Assembly (NCBI RefSeq): GCF_029433855.1
Contig: NZ_JAROAU010000003.1
Span: 1,361,973-1,425,972 of the forward strand
DNA from: Candidatus Kosakonia sp. 282A-S69
Lineage (GTDB): Bacteria; Pseudomonadota; Gammaproteobacteria; Enterobacterales; Enterobacteriaceae
Length of the DNA stretch: 64,000 bases
Reading direction: 5' to 3'
Below, one piece after another: positions 9,518-18,637 of this stretch. Positions within the stretch are counted from its first letter, which is position 1. Each line of letters begins with the position of its first letter. The position numbers were made by a program, and so were the translations under genes. Below the pieces are notes generated by a model. It saw nothing but the letters and a program-made list of their open reading frames with translations. It ran no database searches and was not told the DNA's origin.

Positions 9518-11920
9518 ATGCAAGACAGGATCACGGTCAAGCTGCCGGTAGACGGCCTGCTTTTCTGGAAACTCACCGGACGCGAGGCGTTGTCTGAGGC
9601 GTTTGCCTTCACCCTGACGGTGCTGGGCACCGACGCGCGCATTGACCGCAGCCAGCTGCTCGGCCAGCCGGTGACGGTGAATGTGCCGACGCAGGGGATT
9701 GCCGGCGGCATGCGCCACTTCAACGGCAAAATCACCCGCGTGGCGGTGAGCGCCACGGAGATGTCCGGGACGCGGTATGCGGTCTACCGTCTGACGGTGG
9801 AGCCGGACGTGTGGCCGATGAAGCGCGACCGTAACCTGCGAATCTTCCAGGAGCAGACGGTGCCGCAAATCGTGAAAACCCTGCTTGGTGAATACCAGGT
9901 GAACCTTGAGGACCGCCTGACCGGCAGCTACCGGAGCTGGGGCTACTGCGTGCAGTACCAGGAGAGCAGTTTTGACTTTATCAGCCGTCTGATGGAGCTT
10001 GAGGGCATTGCCTACCACTTCAGTCACGAAGCCGACCGGCACGTGATGGTGCTGACGGACGCCGCCACCGAACACCAGCCCTTCAGCGGGTACGAAACCA
10101 TCCCCTACCACGCGACGCCTTCCGGCGGCAGCACCAGCGAAGAGGGCATCAGCCAGTGGGCGCTGGAGGACAGCGTGACGCCGGGTATCTACAGCCTCGA
10201 CGACTACGACTTCCGCAAACCAAACGCCTGGCTGTTCCAGGCCCGGCAGAACCCGGCCTCACCGCAGCCGGGGAGCATCGACGTCTATGACTGGCCGGGA
10301 CGTTTTGTCGAACACGGTCACGGGGAATATTACGCCCGCATCCGCCAGGAGCGCTGGCAGGTGGAGCACCAGCAGATTCAGGCCACCGCCACGGCGATGG
10401 GTATCGCGCCGGGTCACACCTTCGCGCTCTATAACGCCCCCTTTTTCAGCGACAACGGCGAGTACCTGACCACCGAGGCGAACTACTTCCTGGAAGAAAA
10501 CCGCTACGCCAGCGGGTCCGACGGCGAGACGGTGCACCGCACCGACTTCACCGTGATTCCTTCGTCGGTGGTGTTCCGCCCGGCACCGGTGACGGCGTGG
10601 CCGAAAACCCACGGCCCGCAGACGGCAAAGGTGGTCGGCCCGCAGGGGGAAAGCATCTGGACGGACAAATATGGCCGCATAAAGGTGAAGTTCCACTGGG
10701 ACCGGCAGGCGAAAGGGGATGACACCAGCTCCTGCTGGGTGCGCGTCTCCAGCGCGTGGGCAGGCCAGGGCTTCGGCGGGGTGCAGATCCCGCGCGTGGG
10801 TGATGAGGTGGTGATTGACTTCATCAACGGCGACCCGGACCGTCCGATAGTGACAGGGCGCGTCTACAACGAAGCGAGCATGCCGCCGTGGTCACTGCCT
10901 GATGACTCCACGCGCATGGGCTTTATGACGCGTAGTAAGGATGGAAGTAAAGATAACGCCAGCTATTTGTTCTTTGAAGACAGGCTGGGTAGCGAATCTG
11001 TCGATCTGCATTCTGAACGCGACATGAATGTTTCAGTTGAAGGTGTACATAATGAAGTTGTTCATAAAGCGACAATTTATGAACATAAAACAACCCGTTC
11101 AGTGACTGTCGATGATCACGATACGCAGACATACAATAGTGGCCAGACAATTGCCGTTACGGCTAAAGGCCGAAAAGAGACGATAGTCGATAATGAGACT
11201 AAGTCGGTAAAGGGATATTCGGATAATACATATACTCAGAACCTGGTGATTAAAACAGATGCAAGCGTGAGTACATTAGCTGCAAATAAAATCATGTATG
11301 AAGTTCCTGAGGTTGTTTTTGGGCAGGTAGTTGATGCTAGCGGTAATTCAAGTGCTGTAAAAACAGTTCCTTATGATATAAAACAGACAAAAGGTCAGGT
11401 AATATCTGCAATGGGGTCAACTCCAACAGCGTCAGATTATTTGGCCTCCGCATCAAGTTCGTCTATAAGTGCAGCTACAAAAGTAACATATAAAAAAGGG
11501 GTGGTAACAGAAGTTGAAGGAGTTGACATGCTCACTGTCCATCAAAATAAAATTACGGATGTAAAAGGTAATGCAGCCTTAAGTGTTAAAGGTAATCTTG
11601 ATGAGACGATATTAGGAAATGTAAATGTTTATTCTCCTGGAACTATATCAATTAAAAGTGATACTAATGTAGATATTGACGCTCCGTTCTGGGTAAGTAA
11701 TGCCAAGGGGATGTCCACCTCATTTACGGGGTTATCAATCGCTTTTACTGCTGCATCGGGAGGTTTGACCGGGCTGTCGGTAGCTCATAATATCATTGAT
11801 AGCTCGACTAAAACTGTAGATTTAAGCGATGCCAGAATTAGAGCCAGACTGAGAAATACATTTGAAGTATCAAAATCGAACCTCAGAACTTTCTTCAATA
11901 ACTTATTCATAGTGGGGTAA
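9518..11920 (+). CDS. vgrG: T6SS spike protein VgrG (TssI) with exchanged AT-rich C-terminal tail
   Basis: An 800-residue spike. Residues 1 to about 370 are the gp27-like hub, about 375-470 the gp5 OB fold (WVRVSSAWAGQGFGG), then DUF2345 beta-helix repeats (DMNVSVEGVHNEVV and later LSVKGNLDETILGNVNV). From about residue 470 (base 10925) the DNA changes from GC-rich to AT-rich and codon choice changes. The last 90 residues hold a weakly hydrophobic Gly/Ser/Ala stretch (near TSFTGLSIAFTAASGG) and a basic helical end. VgrG trimers carry PAAR proteins and effectors; the tail may be a docking or toxin domain. A GAGGA site precedes the ATG. No frameshift is seen. Confidence 0.93.
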   Translation: MQDRITVKLPVDGLLFWKLTGREALSEAFAFTLTVLGTDARIDRSQLLGQPVTVNVPTQGIAGGMRHFNGKITRVAVSATEMSGTRYAVYRLTVEPDVWPMKRDRNLRIFQEQTVPQIVKTLLGEYQVNLEDRLTGSYRSWGYCVQYQESSFDFISRLMELEGIAYHFSHEADRHVMVLTDAATEHQPFSGYETIPYHATPSGGSTSEEGISQWALEDSVTPGIYSLDDYDFRKPNAWLFQARQNPASPQPGSIDVYDWPGRFVEHGHGEYYARIRQERWQVEHQQIQATATAMGIAPGHTFALYNAPFFSDNGEYLTTEANYFLEENRYASGSDGETVHRTDFTVIPSSVVFRPAPVTAWPKTHGPQTAKVVGPQGESIWTDKYGRIKVKFHWDRQAKGDDTSSCWVRVSSAWAGQGFGGVQIPRVGDEVVIDFINGDPDRPIVTGRVYNEASMPPWSLPDDSTRMGFMTRSKDGSKDNASYLFFEDRLGSESVDLHSERDMNVSVEGVHNEVVHKATIYEHKTTRSVTVDDHDTQTYNSGQTIAVTAKGRKETIVDNETKSVKGYSDNTYTQNLVIKTDASVSTLAANKIMYEVPEVVFGQVVDASGNSSAVKTVPYDIKQTKGQVISAMGSTPTASDYLASASSSSISAATKVTYKKGVVTEVEGVDMLTVHQNKITDVKGNAALSVKGNLDETILGNVNVYSPGTISIKSDTNVDIDAPFWVSNAKGMSTSFTGLSIAFTAASGGLTGLSVAHNIIDSSTKTVDLSDARIRARLRNTFEVSKSNLRTFFNNLFIVG

Positions 11921-11925
11921 TAAAA

Positions 11926-12273
11926 TTGTTAAATTCTCCTTTTATCACGATTTCAGGTATTATACTTGCATGTATAGCTGTTTTTGTTGTGTGTTGTATT
12001 ACGGGTGAGGATTACAATAAGTTTAGAAAGGAAGGGGTAAGAACCGAGGCTAAAATAATTAGTAAAGAAAAAATAGGCGCTTCGGGTACAGGAAATACAC
12101 GTTACCGCATGGTTGTCGAATTTGCTACTAAAGATGGAATTGTAAGGGTGACGACGAAAAGGTTTTTTACCCCTGAAGAGCTTATAAAAGTTATGAGGAG
12201 AAATACCGTTATTCTTTATTATATGCCTCACGATCCTCAACAGATTGTACTGATGCCATTTGAAATGGAATAA
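11926..12273 (+). CDS. Family A small membrane protein, copy 1 (DUF3592-like), candidate immunity protein
   Basis: A 115-residue protein from a TTG start, five bases after the vgrG stop, with the GTGGGG of the vgrG end serving as binding site. One TM helix (about 7-25) is followed by a small beta domain with AKIISKEKIGASG, VVEFATKDG and ILYYMPHDP strands, resembling DUF3592-type folds. I know no function for it. Immediate linkage to the exchanged VgrG tail, and two further copies nearby (12796, 19150), suggest an immunity or accessory partner of that tail. This is inference only. Confidence 0.7.
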   Translation: MLNSPFITISGIILACIAVFVVCCITGEDYNKFRKEGVRTEAKIISKEKIGASGTGNTRYRMVVEFATKDGIVRVTTKRFFTPEELIKVMRRNTVILYYMPHDPQQIVLMPFEME

Positions 12274-12320
12274 AGTCCGCCCCGAAAACGCCAATTATTG
12301 CTCTTAGTAGGGTAGGCAAA

Positions 12321-12732
12321 GTGGTGCTTCGGGCATCCAAGTTTTTTATAAGGCGAGCCAGTATAAAGCAGTGTTTAAAGTATTTACACATCGTTTTTCC
12401 TGTGATTATTATCACCCTCGTTTTGTCAACAATTATTCGTCATTATAAAAAACGGCCGAAGCGGAAAATAAATACTTAGTAATCCAGTTTATGTTGAGGC
12501 GACCATTACAAAAATAGTCCCCGACACACCTTCAAAACTTGGTGTTGTTAACATCGAGGTAGACTATGTTTTTAATGGCGAAAATGGTAAGGCCTACCGA
12601 AACAAACATGCACGAACTGTGATCAAAATGATGGGCTTATGTAATTATAAAGTCGGCACGAAGGTCCCGGTTGGTTATTTGAAGACTGATCCTTTCCGTA
12701 ACATGCTCAATGTGAAGAGTGAAAAGGCATAA
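12321..12732 (+). pseudogene. Family B small membrane protein, copy 1, frameshifted
   Basis: A GTG-started frame from 12321 encodes a TM helix (VFPVIIITLVLSTII) and a basic stretch, then hits TAG at 12477-12479. The next frame (12487-12732) continues with the family B beta domain (VYVEATITKIVPDTPSK, VVNIEVDYVF, VPVGYLKTDP), which aligns with the protein at 18638-18946. Removing one base around 12472-12479 would join TM and beta domain into a protein of about 136 residues. So this is most simply a gene inactivated by a single-base insertion; a sequencing error is not excluded. Confidence 0.65.
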
Positions 12733-12795
12733 TAATATGGATTCATACTTTACAATATGTTATTTCTCGGCAACTAATTCTGGTAGAGGCTCGTT

Positions 12796-13113
12796 TTGCT
12801 TCATTCACCCTTCATTACTATTATAGCTCTCGTTATTGCATGCACTGGTGTGATTGTTTATTGCTACCATACTGGCGCAACCTACGATAAGTTCAAAAAA
12901 GTGGGAGCGAGAGTCGAAGCTAAAATAATAAGCAAAGAAAAGATAGGTGCGTCAGGCACAGGTAATACAAAGTTCCGTATGGTCGTTGAATTTGCAACCA
13001 TGGATGGGGTTGTTAAGGTAACACCTAAAAAATACTTTACGCCTGAGGATCTCATTAAAGTAATGATGAACAATACCGTAATTCTTTATTATATGCCTCA
13101 TGAAATGTTGTGA
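12796..13113 (+). CDS. Family A small membrane protein, copy 2, C-terminally truncated
   Basis: A 105-residue TTG-started protein with GAGG eight bases upstream. It matches copy 1 through the TM helix and the AKIISKEKIGASGTGNT, VVEFATMDG and TVILYYMPH strands, but ends two residues after the PHE in ML instead of the conserved DPQQIVLMPFEME-type tail. From just after the PH codons (about 13101) the DNA becomes family B sequence in another frame, so the original 3' end was lost by deletion. Whether the shortened protein works is unknown. Confidence 0.6.
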   Translation: MLHSPFITIIALVIACTGVIVYCYHTGATYDKFKKVGARVEAKIISKEKIGASGTGNTKFRMVVEFATMDGVVKVTPKKYFTPEDLIKVMMNNTVILYYMPHEML

Positions 13114-13229
13114 CCGCTGTTAAAACCATAGAAATGACGCAATACAATGTTGGCGCAACGGTGCCGATCGTTTATTTGCGAAGCGATCCCACACAAAATA
13201 ACCATACTCTTCCGAGCGTACTGAAATAA
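13110..13229 (+). pseudogene. Family B remnant fused behind family A copy 2
   Basis: The frame from 13110 to the TAA at 13227-13229 encodes only the last third of a family B protein: TAVKTIEMTQYNVGATVP and IVYLRSDPTQNN, matching TVVKTVDLGNYQIGADIP and VVYLRGDSSK of the 18638 gene. The TM helix and first beta strands are missing. It marks the far side of the deletion that truncated family A copy 2. No ribosome binding site is seen, so it is probably not translated as a useful protein. Confidence 0.6.
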
Positions 13230-13277
13230 CCTTTTCTCAGACGCCAACATCACTCTTAATCTTCCAAAGGAAGTTAT

Positions 13278-15818
13278 ATGAAGATTATCAAACCGCTGCG
13301 GCTCAGCGTGTTAAACCGTCCGTTCCGTTTGCAGGGCCAGAATCATCTGGGCGTTGCCGTGATGGCGCTGGCTGATATGAGTGCTGCGCCAAAGCTTCGT
13401 CCTGAAGTTGAACTCTGGCAACTGGCGGCCAGCGAGTTGCAAACCAGCGGCGGCGTGCTGGATATGGCAATGCCGAAAGCGCGCGCTGAGTTTCTCGCTA
13501 CCGGTTATGCCTATACGCAGCACCATCAGGATAAAACAGCCTGTGCGGTTCGTATTGAAGTCGACACGCTGACCAAAACCCTTGCCGTTACTGGCGATCG
13601 TTACTGGGCAGGCTCAAGGGCGACCGCACCGAAACCGTTCGAACAGATGCGACTCGACTGGAGCCGCGCGTTTGGTGGTGAAGGGTATGAAGAGAACCCG
13701 CACGGCATCGGCGCGGTGGTGGAAAACCATAACGGCACGCAGTTCCGTCGCCTGCCAAATATCGAAGCCCTGCAACAACGTGTAGTGTCGCCGCGCATGA
13801 AACCGGAGCCGGCAAGCTTTGGGCCGCTGGATCTGACATGGCCGCGCCGTTTCCGCCGCATGGGCAAAAACTATGATGCCCGCTGGCTGCAGAATGATTT
13901 CCCGGGTTTCGCCCCGGACATCGACTGGCGTGTTTTTAATGCCGCCAGCCCCGATCAGTGGTGGGAGGAGCGCGACTCGCTGCCGCCGCAGGCCGCATGG
14001 CGCATCTGGAACATGCACCCGCAAAAGCCGGTGCAGGAGGGCACGTTACCGCCGTGGCAGGCGCGCTGCTTTATTCAGCGCCAGCGCGGGGAGGAGATCC
14101 TGTTTGAGGAGATCGCGCTGCGTGCCACCACCGTCTGGTTCTTCCCCCATCTTGAGCAGATGGTGCTGATTTGGCACGGCAACCAGCGGATCAACGAAGA
14201 TGATGCCGCCGATGTGCTGCACCTGATGCCGGCGCTGGAAAAAACCGGTGCGACACGCTCTGTTAATCACTACCGCAAAGTTCTCACCCAGCGTCTCGAT
14301 AAAGAGAAGGGCGCGCTGTTTGCCTTCCGCGAAAAAGATTTGGTGCCGGAGGAGGTGATCGGCCCGTGGATTGACAATGAGGTGCAGCAAAATCACAGCC
14401 CGATGCGCGAGAATCAGAATGCGCGCGCCACACAGTTACGTGAGCAGCACCGGGCGCGGCTGGAAGCGCAAGGTGGCGATGTCAGTGACCTGATGAAATC
14501 TTTTGATGAACCTGAATTGCCCAAACTGGATGAACTGCCTGAGTTTATCGAAGAGATGGAGCGTAAAGCAGCGGAAATGCAGCAGCAGGCCGAGGCGCGT
14601 AAAGCGGAGATGGAAGCAAAATATCCTGACGCCGCTAATGATGAAAATCGCCCTCGCGGCCCGGAATCGATGCACCGTATGAATGATATGCTCGAGCGCA
14701 ACGCTTCGCAGATGAGCGAGAAAAAGCTGGCGCAAAGCCGTGAAGCGCTGCATCAGATGTACCTCATGTCCGCTGCGCAACAGCCGCCTGCGATCAAACT
14801 GACCGGTGATATTGCACTCATTATTCGCCAGCGCGCCGAACGCACCATGGCGCAGGGCGGCGACTTTAGTGGGCTCGATTTAACCGGCGCTGACTTCTCC
14901 GGTATGGATCTGCGTGGGGCGAACTTCACTCACACGCTGCTGGAGTGCGCGAATTTGAGCGACTGTCAGCTTGATGGTGCGAACTTCACGCAGGCGATGC
15001 TGGCGCGTGCCGATTTACAAAATGCCTCACTGCGCGACTGCTGCCTGGATAAGGCGAGCCTGGCGCTGGCGCAGTGTAAGGGAACCGGTTTTCAGGGGGC
15101 ACAGTTCAGTGAAACCGAGATGACCGGCGCCTTGTTTGACGCCTGTGACTTTAGTTATGCCCGCCTGAACAATCTCTTATTGCGGGAAACAGGTTTCAGC
15201 GAGTGTCGTTTTAACCACGCCACTATTGATGGCGGCGTCTTTATGGAGCTGACGCTACCGAAGCCGGATTTCAGCCATGCGGTGATGAATAAAACCAGCT
15301 TTATCAAGTGCGAGCTTCAGCATGCCAGCTTTGCCTGCGCGCAGATGGAGAGCTGCTCATGGGTTGAAAGCCTGCTGGAAGAGGCGAATTTCGCGGGCGC
15401 CACACTGGTGACCTGCGCGGTGGCCTCTGGCGGCACGCTTGCCAGAGCAGATTTCAGCGGTGCGCATCTTAAGCAGAGCAACCTGCGCCAGGCGTTGTTA
15501 ACGGGTGCGCGCTTCACTCGGGCCAGGCTCAATAATAGCGATCTCAGCGAAGCGCAGTGCGAAGCGGCGGATTTTAGCGGCGCAACGCTTACCGGCAGCA
15601 TGTTTATTCGTACCGATTTTCGCCGTGCACGTCTTAATGAGGCCAATCTGATGGGGGCGATGTTGCAGAAAAGCCGCCTCGAAGGGGCCGATCTCAGTTT
15701 TGCCAACCTGTTCCGCGCCGATCTCGCGCAATCTTTTACCAGCGAGACGACGCAGCTCCAGGGTGCTTATACCAAACGGGTTAAAACATTGCCGAAGCGT
15801 GACGGGGAGGTGATATGA
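13278..15818 (+). CDS. DUF2169 T6SS cargo adaptor with C-terminal pentapeptide repeats
   Basis: An 846-residue protein. Residues 1 to about 360 form the DUF2169 domain (RPFRLQGQNHLGVAV, LDWSRAFGGEGYEENPHG). About 370-480 is a charged coiled-coil linker rich in Glu, Arg and Gln; from about 525 to 830 runs a right-handed pentapeptide-repeat helix (A(D/N)LSxA patterns such as ADFSGMDLRGANF). DUF2169 proteins act as adaptors loading PAAR-type effectors on VgrG. It heads a four-gene module (pentapeptide protein, DUF3540, DUF4150), overlapping the next gene by ATGA. GC content returns to the genome norm here. Confidence 0.88.
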   Translation: MKIIKPLRLSVLNRPFRLQGQNHLGVAVMALADMSAAPKLRPEVELWQLAASELQTSGGVLDMAMPKARAEFLATGYAYTQHHQDKTACAVRIEVDTLTKTLAVTGDRYWAGSRATAPKPFEQMRLDWSRAFGGEGYEENPHGIGAVVENHNGTQFRRLPNIEALQQRVVSPRMKPEPASFGPLDLTWPRRFRRMGKNYDARWLQNDFPGFAPDIDWRVFNAASPDQWWEERDSLPPQAAWRIWNMHPQKPVQEGTLPPWQARCFIQRQRGEEILFEEIALRATTVWFFPHLEQMVLIWHGNQRINEDDAADVLHLMPALEKTGATRSVNHYRKVLTQRLDKEKGALFAFREKDLVPEEVIGPWIDNEVQQNHSPMRENQNARATQLREQHRARLEAQGGDVSDLMKSFDEPELPKLDELPEFIEEMERKAAEMQQQAEARKAEMEAKYPDAANDENRPRGPESMHRMNDMLERNASQMSEKKLAQSREALHQMYLMSAAQQPPAIKLTGDIALIIRQRAERTMAQGGDFSGLDLTGADFSGMDLRGANFTHTLLECANLSDCQLDGANFTQAMLARADLQNASLRDCCLDKASLALAQCKGTGFQGAQFSETEMTGALFDACDFSYARLNNLLLRETGFSECRFNHATIDGGVFMELTLPKPDFSHAVMNKTSFIKCELQHASFACAQMESCSWVESLLEEANFAGATLVTCAVASGGTLARADFSGAHLKQSNLRQALLTGARFTRARLNNSDLSEAQCEAADFSGATLTGSMFIRTDFRRARLNEANLMGAMLQKSRLEGADLSFANLFRADLAQSFTSETTQLQGAYTKRVKTLPKRDGEVI

Positions 15819-16900
15819 AGAGATTAACGGCCGCAGAACTACAGCAGAAAATAAAGGGCGGCGAAGCGATCATGGAACTCAGCCTCGACGACCTCGATCT
15901 GCAGGGCTGCGATCTCTCCGGCGCGATTTTTCAGGAGGTGTCATTGCAGGGAGCCAACCTGCAAGGCGCGAACCTTAAAGAGAGCGTTTTTACCGAATGC
16001 CAGTTGAGCGGCGCAAATCTTAAAGCCACCATGCTGGAAGAGACGGTATTTAACCAGTGCGAGATGGCGGGCATTACCGCCAGCGGCGCGACGCTGACCC
16101 GCTGCGTTTTTAACGACTGTAATCTGGCAAAGAGTGATTTTTCGCGCATAAGCAGCGATACCAGCCAGTTTATGCGCTGTGCGCTGGAGCAGAGCCTGTT
16201 TAGCGGCTCGACCTTCGATCGCTCCACCTTCTATGAAACCCCGCTTGGCGGCGCGAAGCTCGACAGGTGCCACAACCTGATGACCACGCTGTTTGGTATT
16301 GACCTGCGTGATGTCGATCTGCAGGAGAGCCAGTTTGAGCGCACCGTCTTTTTTAACTGCGACCAGCGCGGCAAACACTATGCGAAGCATAAATTCACCG
16401 GTTGCCAGTTTACCGATAACCAGCTTGATGGCGCTGATTTCAGTGGTGCCCAGCTTACGCAGTGTAATTTTAAAGGCGCATCATTAAAGCAGGCACAGCT
16501 TCGTGGTGTGAATGCCACGCAGGCGCTGTTTATGGAAGCAGACTTAAGCGGCGCACAGGCGCAGGGCAGCCTGTTCGATCAGGCAATTTTTGTCGGCGCG
16601 ACACTCAACAAAACCTGTTTTAAGCAGAGCCGCTTCTTCCAGAGCATCCTGCAGCAGACGACCGCGCAGGAGGCAGAATTCACCCTGTGTGATTTGACCT
16701 ATGCGGACTTCTCTGCCGCCGATGTCCGGCTGGCGGATTTTCGCGGTGCGATCTTTTCGCGCACCCGTTTTCATCGTGCCCGGCAGGACAATGCGCGCTT
16801 CGCCGATCGTAAAGGCATCCTTGAATATGACGAAGAGTTACTGGCGGCGGAAGCCTGGAGCGCCGAACGCCATAGCAGAATTTACGGAGACTCATTATGA
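15815..16900 (+). CDS. Pentapeptide-repeat protein of the T6SS cargo module
   Basis: A 361-residue protein made almost wholly of pentapeptide repeats (LQGANLQGANLKESVFTEC type) from about residue 25 to 330, predicting a quadrilateral beta-helix. The short C-terminal helical part (YDEELLAAEAW) probably caps it. The start overlaps the DUF2169 stop by four bases and its stop overlaps the DUF3540 start by four, so three proteins are translationally coupled. Related proteins accompany DUF2169/DUF3540/DUF4150 sets beside vgrG in many Proteobacteria; their exact role in loading is not established. Confidence 0.85.
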   Translation: MKRLTAAELQQKIKGGEAIMELSLDDLDLQGCDLSGAIFQEVSLQGANLQGANLKESVFTECQLSGANLKATMLEETVFNQCEMAGITASGATLTRCVFNDCNLAKSDFSRISSDTSQFMRCALEQSLFSGSTFDRSTFYETPLGGAKLDRCHNLMTTLFGIDLRDVDLQESQFERTVFFNCDQRGKHYAKHKFTGCQFTDNQLDGADFSGAQLTQCNFKGASLKQAQLRGVNATQALFMEADLSGAQAQGSLFDQAIFVGATLNKTCFKQSRFFQSILQQTTAQEAEFTLCDLTYADFSAADVRLADFRGAIFSRTRFHRARQDNARFADRKGILEYDEELLAAEAWSAERHSRIYGDSL

Positions 16901-17505
16901 CGAACATTAATCACCAGCTGCTGATGGCGGCGATCCCTGGCGGACAATTTTCCGCGCAGGTCACTCACTGCTTTGAGGATGGCAGCCTGATGGTTGAAAG
17001 CGAAGGCCGCGGCTGGCACTGCCGTCGCGCCGTGAGTTGCGTCATCGCTCCGCAGGCGGGCGATACGGTGCTGATTAGCGCCGTCGATAACCAGATGTGG
17101 CTGCTCGCGGTACTGGAGCGCCAGAACCCGACCTCTGCCGCAGAGCTGAGCGTGCAGGGCGATCTGCATATTGCCAGCCAGGGCGCACTGAGTCTGAGCA
17201 GTGAAGCGCTCAATATCAATGCGGCAAAAGGGGAGTGTCATATCAGCGAGATGAATTACAGCGGCGATAAGATCTCCGCCTGGGTGTCGCTCTCGCGCAT
17301 TGTCGGCAAGCGGGCCGAGTCAGTGTGGCAGACCGTGACGCAAATCAGCCAGCAGCTGTTTCGCACCACGCGCCAGACGGAGCATGTGCGCGCCGGGCAG
17401 CTTGACATGAAAGCGGAAGATTACCTGCGCATGCATGCGCAGAATACGGTGATCACCTCGAAAGCGATCACCAAAGTCGATTCTGAACAGATCCATATGG
17501 GCTAA
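16897..17505 (+). CDS. DUF3540 protein of the T6SS cargo module
   Basis: A 202-residue protein. The N-terminal half is an OB-like beta fold (a HCRRAVSCVIAPQAGDTVLIS stretch at about 47-67); the C-terminal half is extended beta/helical, with repeated polar strands (MKAEDYLRMHAQNTVITSKA) reminiscent of the VgrG beta-helix. This is the DUF3540 architecture, always found with DUF2169 and DUF4150 genes; a spike-adaptor role is inferred. The ATG overlaps the stop of the pentapeptide gene (ATGA). A small ten-base gap with GGAGAG leads to the PAAR-like gene. Confidence 0.85.
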   Translation: MTNINHQLLMAAIPGGQFSAQVTHCFEDGSLMVESEGRGWHCRRAVSCVIAPQAGDTVLISAVDNQMWLLAVLERQNPTSAAELSVQGDLHIASQGALSLSSEALNINAAKGECHISEMNYSGDKISAWVSLSRIVGKRAESVWQTVTQISQQLFRTTRQTEHVRAGQLDMKAEDYLRMHAQNTVITSKAITKVDSEQIHMG

Positions 17506-17514
17506 GGAGAGAGT

Positions 17515-17907
17515 ATGTTTGCTAACTGCCAGCTGATGGGCGTTGACCTGGCGTTTCCGGACGTCTGCCTGACGCCGATGCCTGCCCCCACGCCCATTCC
17601 CTATCCGGATATTGCGCTGGGGCCAACGGCGATTCCGAATGCGCTCAATATCCTCTTTATGGGAATGCCCGCGCACAATATGGCGACAGTGACGCCGCTT
17701 ACCAACGGCGATAACCCTGGTGTCGCCACCGGTGTGGCATCCGGTACCGTGATGGGGCCATCCCGCCACCTGACGGGTGCCTTCACCGTTCTGCTAAAAG
17801 GAACCCCGGCGACGCGCTTAACCAGTGTGAGCATGCAAAACTCCACCAATGCTGTCGGCATGCGCATTGTGCCGAGCCAGTTCAAGGTATTGATGCTGGC
17901 ACCTTAA
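17515..17907 (+). CDS. DUF4150 PAAR-like spike tip
   Basis: A 130-residue protein with the DUF4150 pattern: CLTPMPAPTPIPYPDIA near the start, a central NxxPGVATGVASGTVMG glycine-rich turn, and a C-terminal LTSVSMQNSTNAVGMRIVPSQ strand. DUF4150 proteins form PAAR-like cones that sharpen the VgrG spike and can be fused to toxins; this copy is a bare domain with no toxin extension, so any toxin must be separate. It closes the cargo module, 10 bases after DUF3540 with a GGAGAG site. Confidence 0.88.
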   Translation: MFANCQLMGVDLAFPDVCLTPMPAPTPIPYPDIALGPTAIPNALNILFMGMPAHNMATVTPLTNGDNPGVATGVASGTVMGPSRHLTGAFTVLLKGTPATRLTSVSMQNSTNAVGMRIVPSQFKVLMLAP

Positions 17908-17945
17908 TCCGAGCATTAATACAGATTGATTTTATTAAATATAGA

Positions 17946-17971
17946 GGCGCATGAGCATCTTCTTATGCGCC
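17946..17971 (+). terminator. Hairpin after the cargo module
   Basis: GGCGCAT (17946-17952) pairs perfectly with ATGCGCC (17965-17971) about 40 bases after the DUF4150 stop. There is no U tract behind it, so it may be a weak terminator or an mRNA 3'-end stabiliser. Downstream DNA is AT-rich. Confidence 0.45.
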
Positions 17972-18150
17972 CTGACTATATATCGAGCGTATAGCCGTAA
18001 TGCCAGGACGGAAAGATGCCGAAGTTGTAAGCTAATCAAATTCATTGTTAGTTATTGATTCAGTGTGAGGTTTTTCCCGTCGAAACTGCTTTAAAGGCGC
18101 GCCTGATATTCGTTAATATTAAATTACTTGTGATGGAACAGGAGGGTGAC

Positions 18151-18468
18151 ATGGAGTCGATATTAGGCCCACTTATGTTAGGCGGTTTTATTTTTTGGAT
18201 TGGATGGTTGTTCTATAAAGATGCAAGAATAGAAAAACATGGTGTTGTTCTCAACGCTAAAATCATTTCTATGCGTGAAACGAGTTCCAATGATGGTGGC
18301 AGTTCAAATGTGCGTTATTCCCTTTGGGTTGACTTTCCTGATGGGCAAAGGTTGGTTGAAGGTAAGGGCACCGTTCCTACTTTTTATGGAAGTCAGCTTG
18401 AGCCGGGAAAAGAGATTAAAATAAAATACCTCGATGATAATAATATTGCATTTATTTTTAACAAATGA
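18151..18468 (+). CDS. Family C small membrane protein (DUF3592-like)
   Basis: A 105-residue protein. GGAGG sits six bases before the ATG at 18151, which is preferred over longer in-frame starts. A TM helix (LGPLMLGGFIFWIGWLFY, about 5-22) is followed by a beta domain with AKIISMRETSS, RYSLWVDFPDGQ and IKIKYLDDNN strands: the same build as families A and B but with little sequence identity. No function is known to me. It opens the second cluster of such genes downstream of the PAAR-like gene and may be an immunity protein or membrane accessory. Confidence 0.65.
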   Translation: MESILGPLMLGGFIFWIGWLFYKDARIEKHGVVLNAKIISMRETSSNDGGSSNVRYSLWVDFPDGQRLVEGKGTVPTFYGSQLEPGKEIKIKYLDDNNIAFIFNK

Positions 18469-18637
18469 AGAGGGTGATGGTTTTGGTTCTTTATTAATAG
18501 CGCATGGTGACGTTAAGGAAGAAGTCTGTGCTTGAGTAATTGATCCTAATAACACTCAATTAATTGGGCTATTAATAGTTTATTTTAAATATATCAATTA
18601 TGTTTTATGCGCGGCCTTTATAAGTGTCTTTTCATTT

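Noticed and set aside
12209-12415. Minus-strand frame across the family A/B junction
   Set aside because: Covers the end of family A copy 1 and the TM part of family B in antisense; no independent support.
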